A stretch of DNA of 64,000 bases, from assembly GCF_963678865.1 (NCBI RefSeq), contig NZ_OY787459.1:710501-774500 (forward strand), written 5' to 3'. Shown here in pieces: positions 42,137 through 51,102 of this stretch (the first letter of the stretch is position 1; each line of letters begins with the position of its first letter). This DNA comes from Maridesulfovibrio sp. Lineage in GTDB: Bacteria; Desulfobacterota; Desulfovibrionia; Desulfovibrionales; Desulfovibrionaceae. The notes under the pieces are model-generated. The model saw only the letters and a list, made by a program, of their open reading frames with translations, did no database searches and was not told the DNA's origin. The position numbers and the translations under genes were made by a program.

Positions 42137-42908
42137 AATGATTCAACCTCTCTTCCATATGGCTTACTGCTCTTGAAAGGAGCAAAGTAATCACGAGATA
42201 AACAAGCGCGATCATGGTATACGTTTCAAAATACTGAAAACTCTCAGCTGCAAACTCACGTCCTCGCCTGAGGATATCCGCAACCGCCAGAATCGAAACA
42301 AGTGAAGAATCTTTGAGCAAGGCAATAAATTCATTTCCTACCGGAGGCAGAATAGTCCGCCATGCCTGCGGCAGAATGACCAGGAACATGGTCTCCTTCC
42401 TGTTAAAACCAAGCGATCTTGCGGCCTCTGTCTGGCCGTCATCAATAGACTCGATCCCGGCACGGAAGACCTCGCCCATATACGCACCATAGCATACACT
42501 CATGGCTATGATGGCTGAAAGCATATCCGGAACCTGAAGCACACGGCCCATGGCATAATAAATGTAAAAAAGCTGTACCAGCAGCGGAATACCTCTGACA
42601 ATTTCCACATAGGTAGATGCAATCAGATTAATTACTCTATTTCTGGAAATCCTGCCCAGTCCGGTAAAAAGGCCGAGAACCAGCGCCCCGAAAATAGAAC
42701 AGATGGTCACTTCAAAAGTAACCACTATACCATCAGGTATAAAAAGGAGAATTTCCCTGTATGGTTCTGGTTTAGTTATAATCAGATACGCAATAACCCC
42801 GACCGCGCCGATAAAGGAAACCCACCACGCATTCAGCAGGCCTTTATCGCTGCTGTCCGGAATACTGGCCCCATCCGTAACCTCAATCTTAACTTTTTTT
42901 TCTTTCAT
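42126..42908 (-). CDS. Polar amino-acid ABC transporter permease
   Basis: The ATG at 42908, with GGTGA about 9 bases upstream, is preferred; an in-frame GTG at 42920 would add four codons. The 260-residue protein has an N-terminal cytoplasmic stretch, a first helix and the HisM/GlnP-type core with the coupling sequence [22 protein letters not shown] (EAA loop, about 180; quoted in two parts: [10 protein letters not shown] and [11 protein letters not shown]). [16 protein letters not shown] residues ([11 protein letters not shown]) lie upstream. A 98-base gap separates it from the binding-protein gene. Confidence 0.9.
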   Translation of the reverse strand: MKEKKVKIEVTDGASIPDSSDKGLLNAWWVSFIGAVGVIAYLIITKPEPYREILLFIPDGIVVTFEVTICSIFGALVLGLFTGLGRISRNRVINLIASTYVEIVRGIPLLVQLFYIYYAMGRVLQVPDMLSAIIAMSVCYGAYMGEVFRAGIESIDDGQTEAARSLGFNRKETMFLVILPQAWRTILPPVGNEFIALLKDSSLVSILAVADILRRGREFAAESFQYFETYTMIALVYLVITLLLSRAVSHMEERLNHYDR

Positions 42909-43006
42909 AATATATTTCACCCGGGCTGCATGAAAATGCCGGGACCGGTCTTTTTACATCCGATCCCGGCTCTTCATATTCAACTCAAGCCTGCTGTTCT
43001 GCGCAA

Positions 43007-43750
43007 TTAATTGCTACCGAACCACTTGGCTTTAATTTTATCATAGGTACCGTCAGCCCTTACAGCGGCAAGACCTTTATTGATCAGATCAAGAACTTCT
43101 TTGTTGCCTTTTTTAACAGCAACACCAAGATACTCGGCTTTATCACTTTTGATTACAAAAGCGATTTTAAGTTTCTTGGAATACTCTTCCTGCTGCAGTG
43201 CAAAGTCTGCAGCAATGGGATCATCACATACAACAGCAGCAAGACGACCATTGTAAAGGTCTTCCATAGCCAGACCGATTTCATCATAAGATTTGGGGAT
43301 TACGCTTTCTTCACCCTTAATGGCAAAATATCCGGTTGTACCGATCTGGGCACCGACGTTTTTGCCCTTGAAAGCGGCAAGACTGTCAGCGTCAACATCT
43401 TTGGCGGTAACAACAGACTGCTGAACTTCAAAATATGGTTCTGCGAAATCCATTACTTTCTTACGTTTTTCGTTAATGGAGACAGAAGAACAGATAGCAT
43501 CATATTTTCCGGCTGCAAGACCGGCAAAAATACCGTCCCAGGCAACGTTCTTGATTTTTACTTCGTAACCAGCCGCCTTAGCACAGGCTTTCATCAGGTC
43601 AACAGAAAAACCGACAATCTGTTTATCTTTGTTGACAAACTCCATGGGCGGCCAAGTGCAATCAGAGGCAATGGTGATCACCTTTTTTCCGGCAAGAGCA
43701 GGTGTTGCGGCAAGAACAGCCAAGAGCAGGGCAACTATAATCTTCTTCAT
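43007..43750 (-). CDS. Periplasmic amino-acid binding protein (SBP family 3)
   Basis: The 247-residue protein has GGAGG 7 bases before its ATG, a signal peptide ending ALAG near residue 20, and the family-3 pattern: CTWPPMEFVNKDKQIVGFSVDL (quoted in part), AWDGIFAGLAAGKYDAI and GTTGYFA. It binds a polar amino acid and delivers it to the permease/ATPase pair. The binding-pocket residues do not allow the ligand to be named. It is the first gene of its operon on the minus strand. Confidence 0.92.
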   Translation of the reverse strand: MKKIIVALLLAVLAATPALAGKKVITIASDCTWPPMEFVNKDKQIVGFSVDLMKACAKAAGYEVKIKNVAWDGIFAGLAAGKYDAICSSVSINEKRKKVMDFAEPYFEVQQSVVTAKDVDADSLAAFKGKNVGAQIGTTGYFAIKGEESVIPKSYDEIGLAMEDLYNGRLAAVVCDDPIAADFALQQEEYSKKLKIAFVIKSDKAEYLGVAVKKGNKEVLDLINKGLAAVRADGTYDKIKAKWFGSN

Positions 43751-43800
43751 AAATATTCCTCCAAATAAGTTAAAATACCCTTAAAATCACAAGCATGAAA

Positions 43801-43826
43801 ATTATACAAAAAAACAAACGTGTCAA
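43801..43826 (-). promoter_or_regulatory. Candidate promoter of the minus-strand amino-acid importer operon
   Basis: On the minus strand TTGACA (43821-43826) and TATAAT (43801-43806) are perfect hexamers, but only 14 bases apart, shorter than the optimal 17. They lie about 50 bases upstream of the binding-protein start. The palindrome ACAATATTGT (43841-43850) just upstream may be an operator. Confidence 0.4.
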
Positions 43827-43948
43827 TAAAGGTTTCCATAGACAATATTGTTTTCAATGAATTATAAGGTAGGCAAAAAAATGTTCTCTTGAACTTTATT
43901 CAAAAAAAAGTTAATTTTGCTGATTATTTTTTCAAAGGGGCATTACTC

Positions 43949-44116
43949 ATGAAAAACAAAGTCAAAGCAGAAAGGCAGGAGGCCGTTGAGGTTATCTGCC
44001 CCAAATGCCGGGAAACCCGAATTGTATATTTCCCAAAAGAATCAATGCCGATCTGCCCGGTCTGCAAGATCGAAATGATTGTGAAGGAAGTACTGACTGA
44101 GGGCAAATACGGTTGA
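43949..44116 (+). CDS. Small zinc-ribbon protein
   Basis: The ATG at 43949, with AAAGGGG upstream, gives a 55-residue protein; the open frame extends 20 codons further without a ribosome-binding site. Two CPxC knuckles (CPKC about 18 and CPVC about 37) predict one zinc site. It lies between two oppositely oriented amino-acid importer operons, 60 bases before the second. Function unknown; a regulatory role is only suggested by position. Confidence 0.75.
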   Translation: MKNKVKAERQEAVEVICPKCRETRIVYFPKESMPICPVCKIEMIVKEVLTEGKYG

Positions 44117-44176
44117 TCGGTATTTGCTCAGAGTATTTTGACGTAATTGCAGACAAGGACATTAAAGGAGAACGCA

Positions 44177-44995
44177 ATGAAAAAAATTTGCATGATGCTG
44201 ATCATAGTGCTGGCGCTGGGTTTTGCTGCCACTGCCAATGCAGCCGACATCGATCTGGCCAAAAAATCAACCCTTAACTCCATCCTGAAAAACGGGGAAC
44301 TCCGCTGCGGCATCGCTTCCGGCTACATTCCCTTTCAGATGACTGATAAAAAAGGCCGTATCGTCGGTTTCGAAATAGACCTCGCCCGTGAAATGGCAAA
44401 AGCCATGGGTGTTAAATTTGTTCCGGTCAACATGGAATTCGACGGCATCATCCCCGCTCTCCTGACTGACAAAATCGACATCATCACCGCCGGTATGACC
44501 GTTAACCAGGAACGCAACCTGCAGATCAACTTTGCAGAGCCTTTCATGGTTGTAGGACAGACCGCTTTGGTTAACAAAAAACTTGAAGGCAAAATCAAGT
44601 CCTACAAAGACCTTAACAAGCCTGAATACACCATCGTTTCCAAGCTCGGCACCACCGGTGAACAAGCTGCAAAACGTTTCCTGCCCAAGGCAAAATACAA
44701 ATCTTTCGACCTTGAGACCGACGCAGCCCTTGAAGTTCTCAACGGCAAAGCAGACGCTTTGATCTACGACCTGCCCTTCAACGCCATCTTCATGGCTGAG
44801 CAGGGCAACGGAAAAATCTTTTTCCTCGACAAACCCTTCACCTTCGAGCCCCTGGGCTGGGGTATCCGCAAGGGTGATCCCGACTTCTTGAACTTCCTCG
44901 GAAACTTCCTGCATCAGATCAAGAACGACGGACGTTATGACAGGCTCTACCACAAATGGTTCGAGAGCACTGCATGGCGTAAAAACATCCAGTAA
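44177..44995 (+). CDS. Periplasmic amino-acid binding protein (SBP family 3)
   Basis: GGAG 7 bases upstream selects the ATG at 44177; the frame opens 30 bases earlier. The 272-residue protein has a signal peptide ending ANAA near 23, then the family-3 pattern: GELRCGIASGYIPF, GRIVGFEIDLAREMAK, MEFDGIIPALLTDKIDII and GTTGEQAAKR. It feeds the permease/ATPase encoded just downstream. A strong terminator-like hairpin between it and the permease gene (45046-45114) would make the binding protein more abundant than the membrane parts, as usual for such systems. Confidence 0.92.
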   Translation: MKKICMMLIIVLALGFAATANAADIDLAKKSTLNSILKNGELRCGIASGYIPFQMTDKKGRIVGFEIDLAREMAKAMGVKFVPVNMEFDGIIPALLTDKIDIITAGMTVNQERNLQINFAEPFMVVGQTALVNKKLEGKIKSYKDLNKPEYTIVSKLGTTGEQAAKRFLPKAKYKSFDLETDAALEVLNGKADALIYDLPFNAIFMAEQGNGKIFFLDKPFTFEPLGWGIRKGDPDFLNFLGNFLHQIKNDGRYDRLYHKWFESTAWRKNIQ

Positions 44996-45045
44996 TAAGA
45001 CTGATACGCAAAAGGGGGGTGGACCTACACCGTCCTCCCCCATTC

Positions 45046-45114
45046 ATTCAGATTGCAGAAAAGGTTCGACACTGCGCCGTTTCATCGGTCCTTTTCCGGC
45101 AATCTGAATTTTTT
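45046..45114 (+). terminator. Intra-operon terminator between binding-protein and permease genes
   Basis: ATTCAGATTGC (45046-45056) pairs perfectly with GCAATCTGAAT (45099-45109), extended inward by AAAAGG/CCTTTT across a small bulge, and is followed by TTTTTT. An additional GGGGG/CCCCC hairpin lies just upstream (45014-45041). This should cut readthrough into the permease gene. Confidence 0.75.
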
Positions 45115-45155
45115 AATTTTGAGAATATAAATTATTAAAATCGGCTAGACTAATT

Positions 45156-46169
45156 ATGAGTGGAACATCAATGAGAGCTCCCGGCAGAGGCCGGAACTAC
45201 GAAATTTTCTGGAAGACTGTTTTTTTTATCGGCCTGTTTACCACCATGTTCGGACTTTACTGGGCAACACAGCAGGTTGATTATGTATGGCGATGGGAGC
45301 GCATTCCAAACTACTTCTATTACGAAGACGAAATTAATACTACTGCAACTATTGAAGGAAGTGTAACTTCCATAAAGCAACAGGGTGAAAATGCTATAGT
45401 TACAGTTACCGGCGAAAACCACGAATCGAAACAGTATGAAGTTCCTGCTTCCGGCTTGAATGTGTACGAAGACGACACTGTTTTTGTCGGCGACACCATC
45501 GGTGTACAAAAAGAATGGAAGCCCGGTGTAATCCTTGACGGTTTGTTCGTCACGCTTAAAGTCAGTGCCATTTCCATTGTCTTCGGCATCCTGCTGGGAC
45601 TATTCACCGGACTGGCCCGAATATCACAGAACCCGGCCCTGAAGCTTTCCGCCATAACATATATCGAACTTATCCGCGGAACACCGCTGCTGGTCCAGAT
45701 GTTCATCTGGTATTTTGTACTGGGAACACTAGTCAATAACATGCTTGCAAAGTATGATATTTCCCAGATTCCACCACTATGGTTCGGTATCGCTTCCCTT
45801 GCAATTTTCGCTGGAGCCTATGTTGCGGAAATTGTCCGCGCTGGAATCCAGTCGGTACATCGGGGACAGATGGAGGCGGCCCGTTCTCTGGGTATGTCTA
45901 AATACTACGCCATGAAACATATTATCCTGCCGCAGGCTTTCCGCAGAATCCTGCCTCCACTGGCAGGGCAGTTCATCAGTATGATCAAGGATTCATCCCT
46001 GCTGGGCGTAATTGCCATCAGGGAATTGACCAAAGGCACAAGGGAAGCGGTTTCAACAAGTCTGCAGCCGTTTGAGCTGTGGTTCCTTTGCGCCCTGCTC
46101 TACCTGATGCTGACTTTTGCATTCTCAATGTTTGTCCAGTATCTTGAAAAGAAAATGGTGCAGAGATAA
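45156..46169 (+). CDS. Polar amino-acid ABC permease with extracytoplasmic insertion
   Basis: The 337-residue protein is about 80 residues longer than a normal HisM-type permease. After the first helix (about 18-42) comes a soluble, beta-rich segment (about 55-125: [21 protein letters not shown], in part, and [13 protein letters not shown]), suggestive of a small OB-like barrel outside the membrane. Then comes the normal permease core, with [17 protein letters not shown] (about 170) and [22 protein letters not shown] (about 236, quoted as two parts). The insertion may dock the binding protein. The ATPase start overlaps its stop (TAATG). Confidence 0.9.
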   Translation: MSGTSMRAPGRGRNYEIFWKTVFFIGLFTTMFGLYWATQQVDYVWRWERIPNYFYYEDEINTTATIEGSVTSIKQQGENAIVTVTGENHESKQYEVPASGLNVYEDDTVFVGDTIGVQKEWKPGVILDGLFVTLKVSAISIVFGILLGLFTGLARISQNPALKLSAITYIELIRGTPLLVQMFIWYFVLGTLVNNMLAKYDISQIPPLWFGIASLAIFAGAYVAEIVRAGIQSVHRGQMEAARSLGMSKYYAMKHIILPQAFRRILPPLAGQFISMIKDSSLLGVIAIRELTKGTREAVSTSLQPFELWFLCALLYLMLTFAFSMFVQYLEKKMVQR

Positions 46170-46900
46170 TGATAGAAGTACAGAATATATACAAAACATT
46201 TTATGTTCCCCATGAAGTTCAGGCTCTTTCCAATGTTTCTCACACAGTGAACAAAGGTCAGGTTGTGGTCGTTATCGGACCTTCCGGTTCCGGCAAATCA
46301 ACCTTCCTGCGCTGCCTGAACAGACTTGAATATGCTGATTCAGGCCACATATTCATAGACGGTGTGGACATTCTCTCTCCCAATACGAATATCAACAAGA
46401 TTCGCGAAGAGGTGGGCATGGTCTTCCAGTCCTTTAACCTTTTTCCGCACAAGACCGTACTGGAGAACCTTACTATCGCTCAGACTGTAGTTCGTAAAAG
46501 ATCTAAAAAAGAGGCCGGGGAAATAGCTATGGAATTGCTGAAAAAAGTAGGCATCCACGATAAAGCGGGCGTATATCCCACCCAGCTTTCCGGCGGCCAG
46601 CAGCAGCGCGTAGCCATTGCCCGGTCACTGGCAATGGAACCCAAAGTTCTGCTTTTTGATGAACCCACCTCTGCCCTTGACCCGGAAATGGTCGGAGAAG
46701 TTCTGGACGTAATGAAGACCGTTGCAAAAGAAGGGATGACTATGGTTGTGGTTACCCATGAAATGGGTTTTGCCCGTGAAGTTGCGGACGAAGTTGTTTT
46801 CATGGACCAGGGGATGCTCATTGAAAAAGGCGATCCCGAACACTTTTTCACCAACCCTGAATCCGACAGAACTAGAGCTTTTCTGAATCAGATTCTGTAA
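46169..46900 (+). CDS. Polar amino-acid ABC transporter ATPase
   Basis: The 243-residue protein has Walker [10 protein letters not shown] (about 36), [15 protein letters not shown] (about 86), signature LSGGQQQR (about 140), Walker [14 protein letters not shown] (about 161) and [14 protein letters not shown]. It is close to the ATPase at 41399-42136, and both likely arose by duplication. It overlaps its permease gene by one base, and a strong terminator follows. Confidence 0.93.
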   Translation: MIEVQNIYKTFYVPHEVQALSNVSHTVNKGQVVVVIGPSGSGKSTFLRCLNRLEYADSGHIFIDGVDILSPNTNINKIREEVGMVFQSFNLFPHKTVLENLTIAQTVVRKRSKKEAGEIAMELLKKVGIHDKAGVYPTQLSGGQQQRVAIARSLAMEPKVLLFDEPTSALDPEMVGEVLDVMKTVAKEGMTMVVVTHEMGFAREVADEVVFMDQGMLIEKGDPEHFFTNPESDRTRAFLNQIL

Positions 46901-46930
46901 AAACACAGCAGATAACGACATTAGAACAAA

Positions 46931-46968
46931 TCAAAAGGCCGTCCTGCTTTCGCAGGACGGCCTTTTGA
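46931..46968. terminator. Strong bidirectional terminator
   Basis: TCAAAAGGCCGTCCTGC (46931-46947) pairs perfectly over 17 bases with GCAGGACGGCCTTTTGA (46952-46968) with a 4-base loop. It ends both the amino-acid importer operon (+) and the PilZ/small-membrane-protein operon (-). Confidence 0.9.
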
Positions 46969-46989
46969 TCTTTAAATATATGAAATAAA

Positions 46990-47193
46990 CTAATCCTTGG
47001 AGTCCCTTTTATCCCGGACATTCTTCATGGTAAATCCGGCAACACAACCGACCAGCATACCCAACAATAGGGCACGCTGAAGATCCATGAAAAACCACCC
47101 CGCAATAGCTCCGATCGATCCGCCCACAAGAATTCCGCGCGCCATACATTCCAGCAGCCGTTCGAAATTCTTATCTTCTTTCAACTCACCCAC
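46990..47193 (-). CDS. Small two-helix membrane protein
   Basis: This 67-residue protein begins at a GTG one base after the stop of the PilZ gene upstream, indicating translational coupling. It has two short glycine-rich hydrophobic stretches (about 19-34 and 42-55: GILVGGSIGAIAGWFF and LLLGMLVGCVAGF), with charged ends. No family recognised. Its role may be to anchor or assist the PilZ protein; that is inference from coupling only. Confidence 0.7.
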   Translation of the reverse strand: MGELKEDKNFERLLECMARGILVGGSIGAIAGWFFMDLQRALLLGMLVGCVAGFTMKNVRDKRDSKD

Positions 47194-47194
47194 G

Positions 47195-47881
47195 TTACAC
47201 CTTCTTAGCCTGAATTATTGCTTCAATCTGATCACCTTGTTCATCGGATAAAGACAAGAAATTAACTCCTATCCCCGGCATCTGAAGCTTTGTACCCCAA
47301 GGTACCGTCCAGTGCACTTCAGCTTTTATCGGAGCTTTGTCGTCCAATTCCATTATGGCAATCCATAAGGTATCCCCTTTCTTCCACCTTGAAACGGAAT
47401 ACAAAAAACACCCCTCAGGGGAAAAATTAAGTGCTACGCTCTTTTCCATCTGGCTGTGCGCAGAATTAATGTCTCTGTTCAGCAGGACGTTCAACACCTT
47501 GTTTGCTCTTTTGGTGCCACGTAAAGACCTTGCTGTAAAGTTAAGACAGCTGTCCTTGAAAAATTCGTCCAGAGTACTGCCATGCCCGGAATATTTACCG
47601 GTCGGAATACAACGAATCCCTTCACCGGCTTTATGGCTCAAACGCATAACAGGAAAATTATCGCTTAGTAGATTGGCTTCAGATTTATCAGAAGCTGAAG
47701 ATCTTAAAAGCGTCGGTATATCAATAAGAAATCCGCTATACTTGACCTTGCTATGACTGAGAGCAATTTCATGGAGAGATTCGGTAACATCGAACTGAAT
47801 ATCAAACTCCTTCAAGGCATTGATGTATACCCCTCTATTGTCACCTGGAGCAGCGACCAGTAAGATTCTTATTTTCTCCAC
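47195..47881 (-). CDS. PilZ-domain protein with receiver-like N-terminus
   Basis: The start is a GTG at 47881 with GGAGG about 11 bases upstream. The 228-residue protein has a flavodoxin/receiver-like N-terminal half (RILLVAAPGDNRGVYINAL), without an obvious phospho-acceptor Asp. The C-terminal half is PilZ-like (LNRDINS, SVALNFSPEGCFLYSV, PGIGVNFLSL). PilZ domains bind cyclic di-GMP; the second motif (D/NxSxxG) is seen as NFSPEG (about 144-149), but the first RxxxR arginines are not clear. It may thus respond weakly, or not at all, to the nucleotide. Confidence 0.75.
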   Translation of the reverse strand: MEKIRILLVAAPGDNRGVYINALKEFDIQFDVTESLHEIALSHSKVKYSGFLIDIPTLLRSSASDKSEANLLSDNFPVMRLSHKAGEGIRCIPTGKYSGHGSTLDEFFKDSCLNFTARSLRGTKRANKVLNVLLNRDINSAHSQMEKSVALNFSPEGCFLYSVSRWKKGDTLWIAIMELDDKAPIKAEVHWTVPWGTKLQMPGIGVNFLSLSDEQGDQIEAIIQAKKV

Positions 47882-48087
47882 CCTTAACCAACCTCCAAAA
47901 TCGAAATCTCTGCTTGGCTATTAGCCGTTATCAATATATACTCACAAAATAAAAAAAATACACAGTTATAACGGTTTTCAAGCACTAATATAGCTTAAGC
48001 TGAATGTTCAAACAACCACAGCTGCCTTGTTTTTGATGACCGGGCAGCAGATTTAACTCACGACCAATTTTATATCGGAAATAAATC

Positions 48088-49206
48088 ATGGATGAAATTC
48101 CAAAAATCCTGACCATTGATGATGACGAAAGTGTCAGGCTTTCAATTGCCCACTACCTTGAGGACAGCGGGTATCAGGTTTTGCAGGCAGATAACGGTCA
48201 TGAAGGACTTAAAATATTCAGGGAACAGGAACCTGATGTAATACTGCTGGACCTGAGAATGCCGGAAATGGATGGTCTCTCTGTTCTCAGACAACTAGGT
48301 CAGGAATCCCCCCAGACACCCGTTATTGTTGTTTCAGGCACAGGTTCATTCGAAGACGTCATCGCCACGGTCAGACTGGGATCCTGGGATTACATTCCCA
48401 AACCGATCACCGATCTTACTGATCTTGAAAATGCCATAAACCGTACCCGTGAAAGGGCGCGGCTGATGGTTGAAAATGAAAGGTACAAAGAAGAACTGGA
48501 ACGTAAAATCCGTGAAAGGACCGAAGAACTGCAACTTATGAACAAAGTCCTTTCCGAAGAAATTTCCGCCCGCAAAAAATCCGAGGCAATTGTTCGGGCA
48601 TCTCTATCAGAAAAAGAGGTAATGCTCAAAGAGATTCACCACCGGGTGAAAAACAACCTACAGGTAATTTCCAGCCTGCTCAGCCTGCAAAGCGGATATA
48701 CGGAAGACCTTGAAGCAACAACCCTTCTGCGGGAATGCCAGCACAGGGTGCGTTCCATGTCCATGTTACACGAAAAGTTGTATCGGTCGGCCGACCTTTC
48801 CCGCATCGATATGAGTGAATACGCTGTGACCCTGATAAGCTTTCTGCTCCGCTCCTATTCAGCGGACGGCAAAGTCAGGCCGACTTATAATATTAAAGAC
48901 ATACATATGGGCATTGATTCCGCGATTCCCTGCGGCCTGATAATCAACGAACTTGTTTCGAACGCACTTACGCATGCTTACACGCGAGAGACTGGTGGCG
49001 AACTAAAAGTTTCCATGCACCGGGAGGATGGCCGCATCAAACTGGAGGTTTCTGATAACGGAATAGGACTTCCTGAAAATTTTACAATCAGCGAATCAAG
49101 AACACTGGGGATGACCCTTGTGGAAACACTTGCCCAGCAACTAAATGGGGAAGTAATTTTCTTTAATAACAAAGGGGCAACGTTTCAAATCAATTTTCCT
49201 GGATAA
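48088..49206 (+). CDS. Receiver-HisKA_2 histidine kinase (response-regulator-fused)
   Basis: The 372-residue cytoplasmic protein has a receiver (about 6-122, Asp55 in LLDLRMPEMDG), a coiled coil (about 125-175), a HisKA_2 phosphoacceptor region (EIHHRVKNNLQVISSLL, about 182-198) and an HATPase domain (NELVSNALTHAY about 287; DNGIGLP about 326). Such kinases, without sensors, are phosphorylated on their receiver by another kinase and signal onward, for instance to anti-anti-sigma pathways. A STAS-domain gene follows 82 bases downstream, consistent with partner-switching signalling. Confidence 0.9.
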   Translation: MDEIPKILTIDDDESVRLSIAHYLEDSGYQVLQADNGHEGLKIFREQEPDVILLDLRMPEMDGLSVLRQLGQESPQTPVIVVSGTGSFEDVIATVRLGSWDYIPKPITDLTDLENAINRTRERARLMVENERYKEELERKIRERTEELQLMNKVLSEEISARKKSEAIVRASLSEKEVMLKEIHHRVKNNLQVISSLLSLQSGYTEDLEATTLLRECQHRVRSMSMLHEKLYRSADLSRIDMSEYAVTLISFLLRSYSADGKVRPTYNIKDIHMGIDSAIPCGLIINELVSNALTHAYTRETGGELKVSMHREDGRIKLEVSDNGIGLPENFTISESRTLGMTLVETLAQQLNGEVIFFNNKGATFQINFPG

Positions 49207-49288
49207 ACTCAGACTTGATTGAATTGAAAAGGCGGTGTAGCCTGCAACACGTGATCCTTGTACAGAACCACAGAATAAGGAAAAAAGA

Positions 49289-49642
49289 ATGGAAATCAGC
49301 TTTAAACAGATAGATGAAATAACTATTGTCAAAATTGAATCTACAGAACTGAACCACGTTGTCAGTCATGAGTTCCAGCGCCAGATCAATCCGATCTTTG
49401 AAGAAAAAAAATTCAATATAGCACTGGACATGGAAAGCGTTGATTTTATGGACAGCATGGGTATCGGCACTCTGATTACCCTGCGTAACAAGCTGATGAA
49501 AGAAAAAGGCAACATAGCCATGTTCAACATCAGTGACCGGGTTAAAAAAATTATTGATATCGCAGCACTGCATAAAGTTTTTGCACTTTACGGCACCGAA
49601 GAGGAAGCTGTGGAAGGCTTAAAAGAAAAAATGCTGGCCTAA
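49289..49642 (+). CDS. STAS-domain anti-anti-sigma factor
   Basis: The 117-residue protein is a single STAS domain: VESTEL start, then VDFMDSMGIGTLI (about 51-63) with the phosphorylatable Ser56. These proteins switch partners when a serine kinase (anti-sigma factor) phosphorylates the serine. AAGGA lies about 8 bases before the ATG. No serine kinase or PP2C phosphatase gene is adjacent. The upstream receiver-kinase gene is the likely functional partner. Confidence 0.88.
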   Translation: MEISFKQIDEITIVKIESTELNHVVSHEFQRQINPIFEEKKFNIALDMESVDFMDSMGIGTLITLRNKLMKEKGNIAMFNISDRVKKIIDIAALHKVFALYGTEEEAVEGLKEKMLA

Positions 49643-49661
49643 CCGAACCTTACCTTTTTGG

Positions 49662-49698
49662 GCCGGGCAGACAACAGTCTGCCCGGCTTTATTTTTTC
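49662..49698 (+). terminator. Rho-independent terminator after the STAS gene
   Basis: GCCGGGCAGA (49662-49671) pairs with TCTGCCCGGC (49678-49687) around a 6-base loop, followed by TTTATTTTTT. Confidence 0.9.
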
Positions 49699-49722
49699 CC
49701 ATCCGCAACATCCGCAGCCATT

Positions 49723-50706
49723 ATGAAATTCCTGAAAACTATCATCAGCACCACACTCGCTACAGTAAAAGATGCGGCCCGCATCAGCCTTAGTCTGTTC
49801 AAAATCATGATTCCGGTGGTAATTGCCGTTAAAGTTCTACAAGAGTTAAACCTTATAGGATACCTTGCAACACCGCTGGCTCCGATCATGAAACTGGTTG
49901 GGCTCCCCGGAGAGATGGGCCTTGTCTGGGCAACAGCTCTTATAAACAATATTTACAGTGGCTTAATAGTATTTTTAAGTCTTGCGCAAGACCAGCCGCT
50001 AACTGCCGCACAGGCTACTGTTCTCGGCACCATGCTCCTTGTGGCCCACGCCATGCCCGTTGAACTGCGGGTTGTCCAAAGTTCCGGCCCTAAGCTCGGT
50101 TTCCAACTGCTTATCCGCATGGGTGGAGCTTTCCTAATGGGGCTGATCCTGCACCTGATCTACCAGAATTTTGATCTGCTTCAAGGCCCGGCCAACATTC
50201 TGCTCACCCCGGAGAATTCAGCAATTGACAAGACTCTCCTGCAATGGGCCATAGGTGAAATACGCAACCTCATTTCCATCTTCGGTATCATATTCTGCCT
50301 GCTTTCGATAATGAAGATACTGACCAAAATCCGTGTCATCGCGGCCATGGATTTCCTGCTCCGCCCCTTTCTGACGATGATGGGGATCGGCTCCAAGGCC
50401 TCGGCATTGACTGTTGTCGGCCTTACTATGGGCCTTTCATACGGCGGTGGAATGATTATCCACGAGACCAGATCAGGACGCATAGACAAAAAAGACGTAT
50501 TCTATTCCCTGACGCTGATGAGCCTTTGCCACAGCCTTATCGAAGACACCCTGCTTTTGATGATGATCGGCGGACACGTATCCGGTCTATTCTGGGGACG
50601 CTTGATAATGTCCTGTTTGATTGTTGCTACACTGGTACAGGTGACCAGATTCATCCCGGAAAAGTTTTCCGACAAATATTTATGGGGACTTCCCAAACAA
50701 TCTTAA
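49723..50706 (+). CDS. Nucleoside-recognition (Gate) domain membrane protein
   Basis: The 327-residue membrane protein has about eight helices and resembles the nucleoside recognition/Gate family (ALINNIYSGLIVFLSLA about 72; HAMPVELRVVQSSGPKLG about 110; the second half GLSYGGGMIIHETRSG about 236). Gate-domain proteins are thought to transport nucleosides or other small solutes, but no substrate is established. It starts 16 bases upstream of the ridA gene's start region and shares its strand. Confidence 0.82.
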   Translation: MKFLKTIISTTLATVKDAARISLSLFKIMIPVVIAVKVLQELNLIGYLATPLAPIMKLVGLPGEMGLVWATALINNIYSGLIVFLSLAQDQPLTAAQATVLGTMLLVAHAMPVELRVVQSSGPKLGFQLLIRMGGAFLMGLILHLIYQNFDLLQGPANILLTPENSAIDKTLLQWAIGEIRNLISIFGIIFCLLSIMKILTKIRVIAAMDFLLRPFLTMMGIGSKASALTVVGLTMGLSYGGGMIIHETRSGRIDKKDVFYSLTLMSLCHSLIEDTLLLMMIGGHVSGLFWGRLIMSCLIVATLVQVTRFIPEKFSDKYLWGLPKQS

Positions 50707-50721
50707 ACAAAAGGATCAACC

Positions 50722-51102
50722 ATGACCGTTACAACTGTTAATACCGAAAATGCGCCTGCCGCAATCGGTCCTTATTCACAAGCCACCATCTACAATTCAC
50801 AGGCGTTTGTCAGCGGACAGCTCGGCCTTTCGCCTGAGACCGGCGAATTTGTTTCCGAGGAGGTAGAAGGACAGGCCCGCCAAGCTCTGAAAAACATCAA
50901 GTCCATTCTGGAAGCATGTGGCAGTTCCATGACCAAAGTAATCTGTGTTGACGTTTTCCTCACCGATATGAACGACTTTGCCAAGGTGAACAGCGTATAC
51001 TCCGAGTTCTTTGCCTGCCACAAACCCGCACGGGCCGCTGTGGAAGTAAACGCACTCCCCAAAGGCGGACTCGTTGAAATTAAGTGTATCGCGGCTGTTT
51101 AA
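50722..51102 (+). CDS. ridA: RidA family reactive-intermediate deaminase
   Basis: The 126-residue protein is a typical RidA: opening NAPAAIGPYSQA, a central GQLGLSP, and the catalytic Arg in KPARAAVEVNALPKG (about residue 105) followed by VEIKCIA. RidA hydrolyses enamine/imine intermediates made by PLP enzymes and so protects other enzymes. AAGGATC lies 6 bases before the ATG, and the gene begins 15 bases after the membrane-protein gene. Confidence 0.93.
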   Translation: MTVTTVNTENAPAAIGPYSQATIYNSQAFVSGQLGLSPETGEFVSEEVEGQARQALKNIKSILEACGSSMTKVICVDVFLTDMNDFAKVNSVYSEFFACHKPARAAVEVNALPKGGLVEIKCIAAV

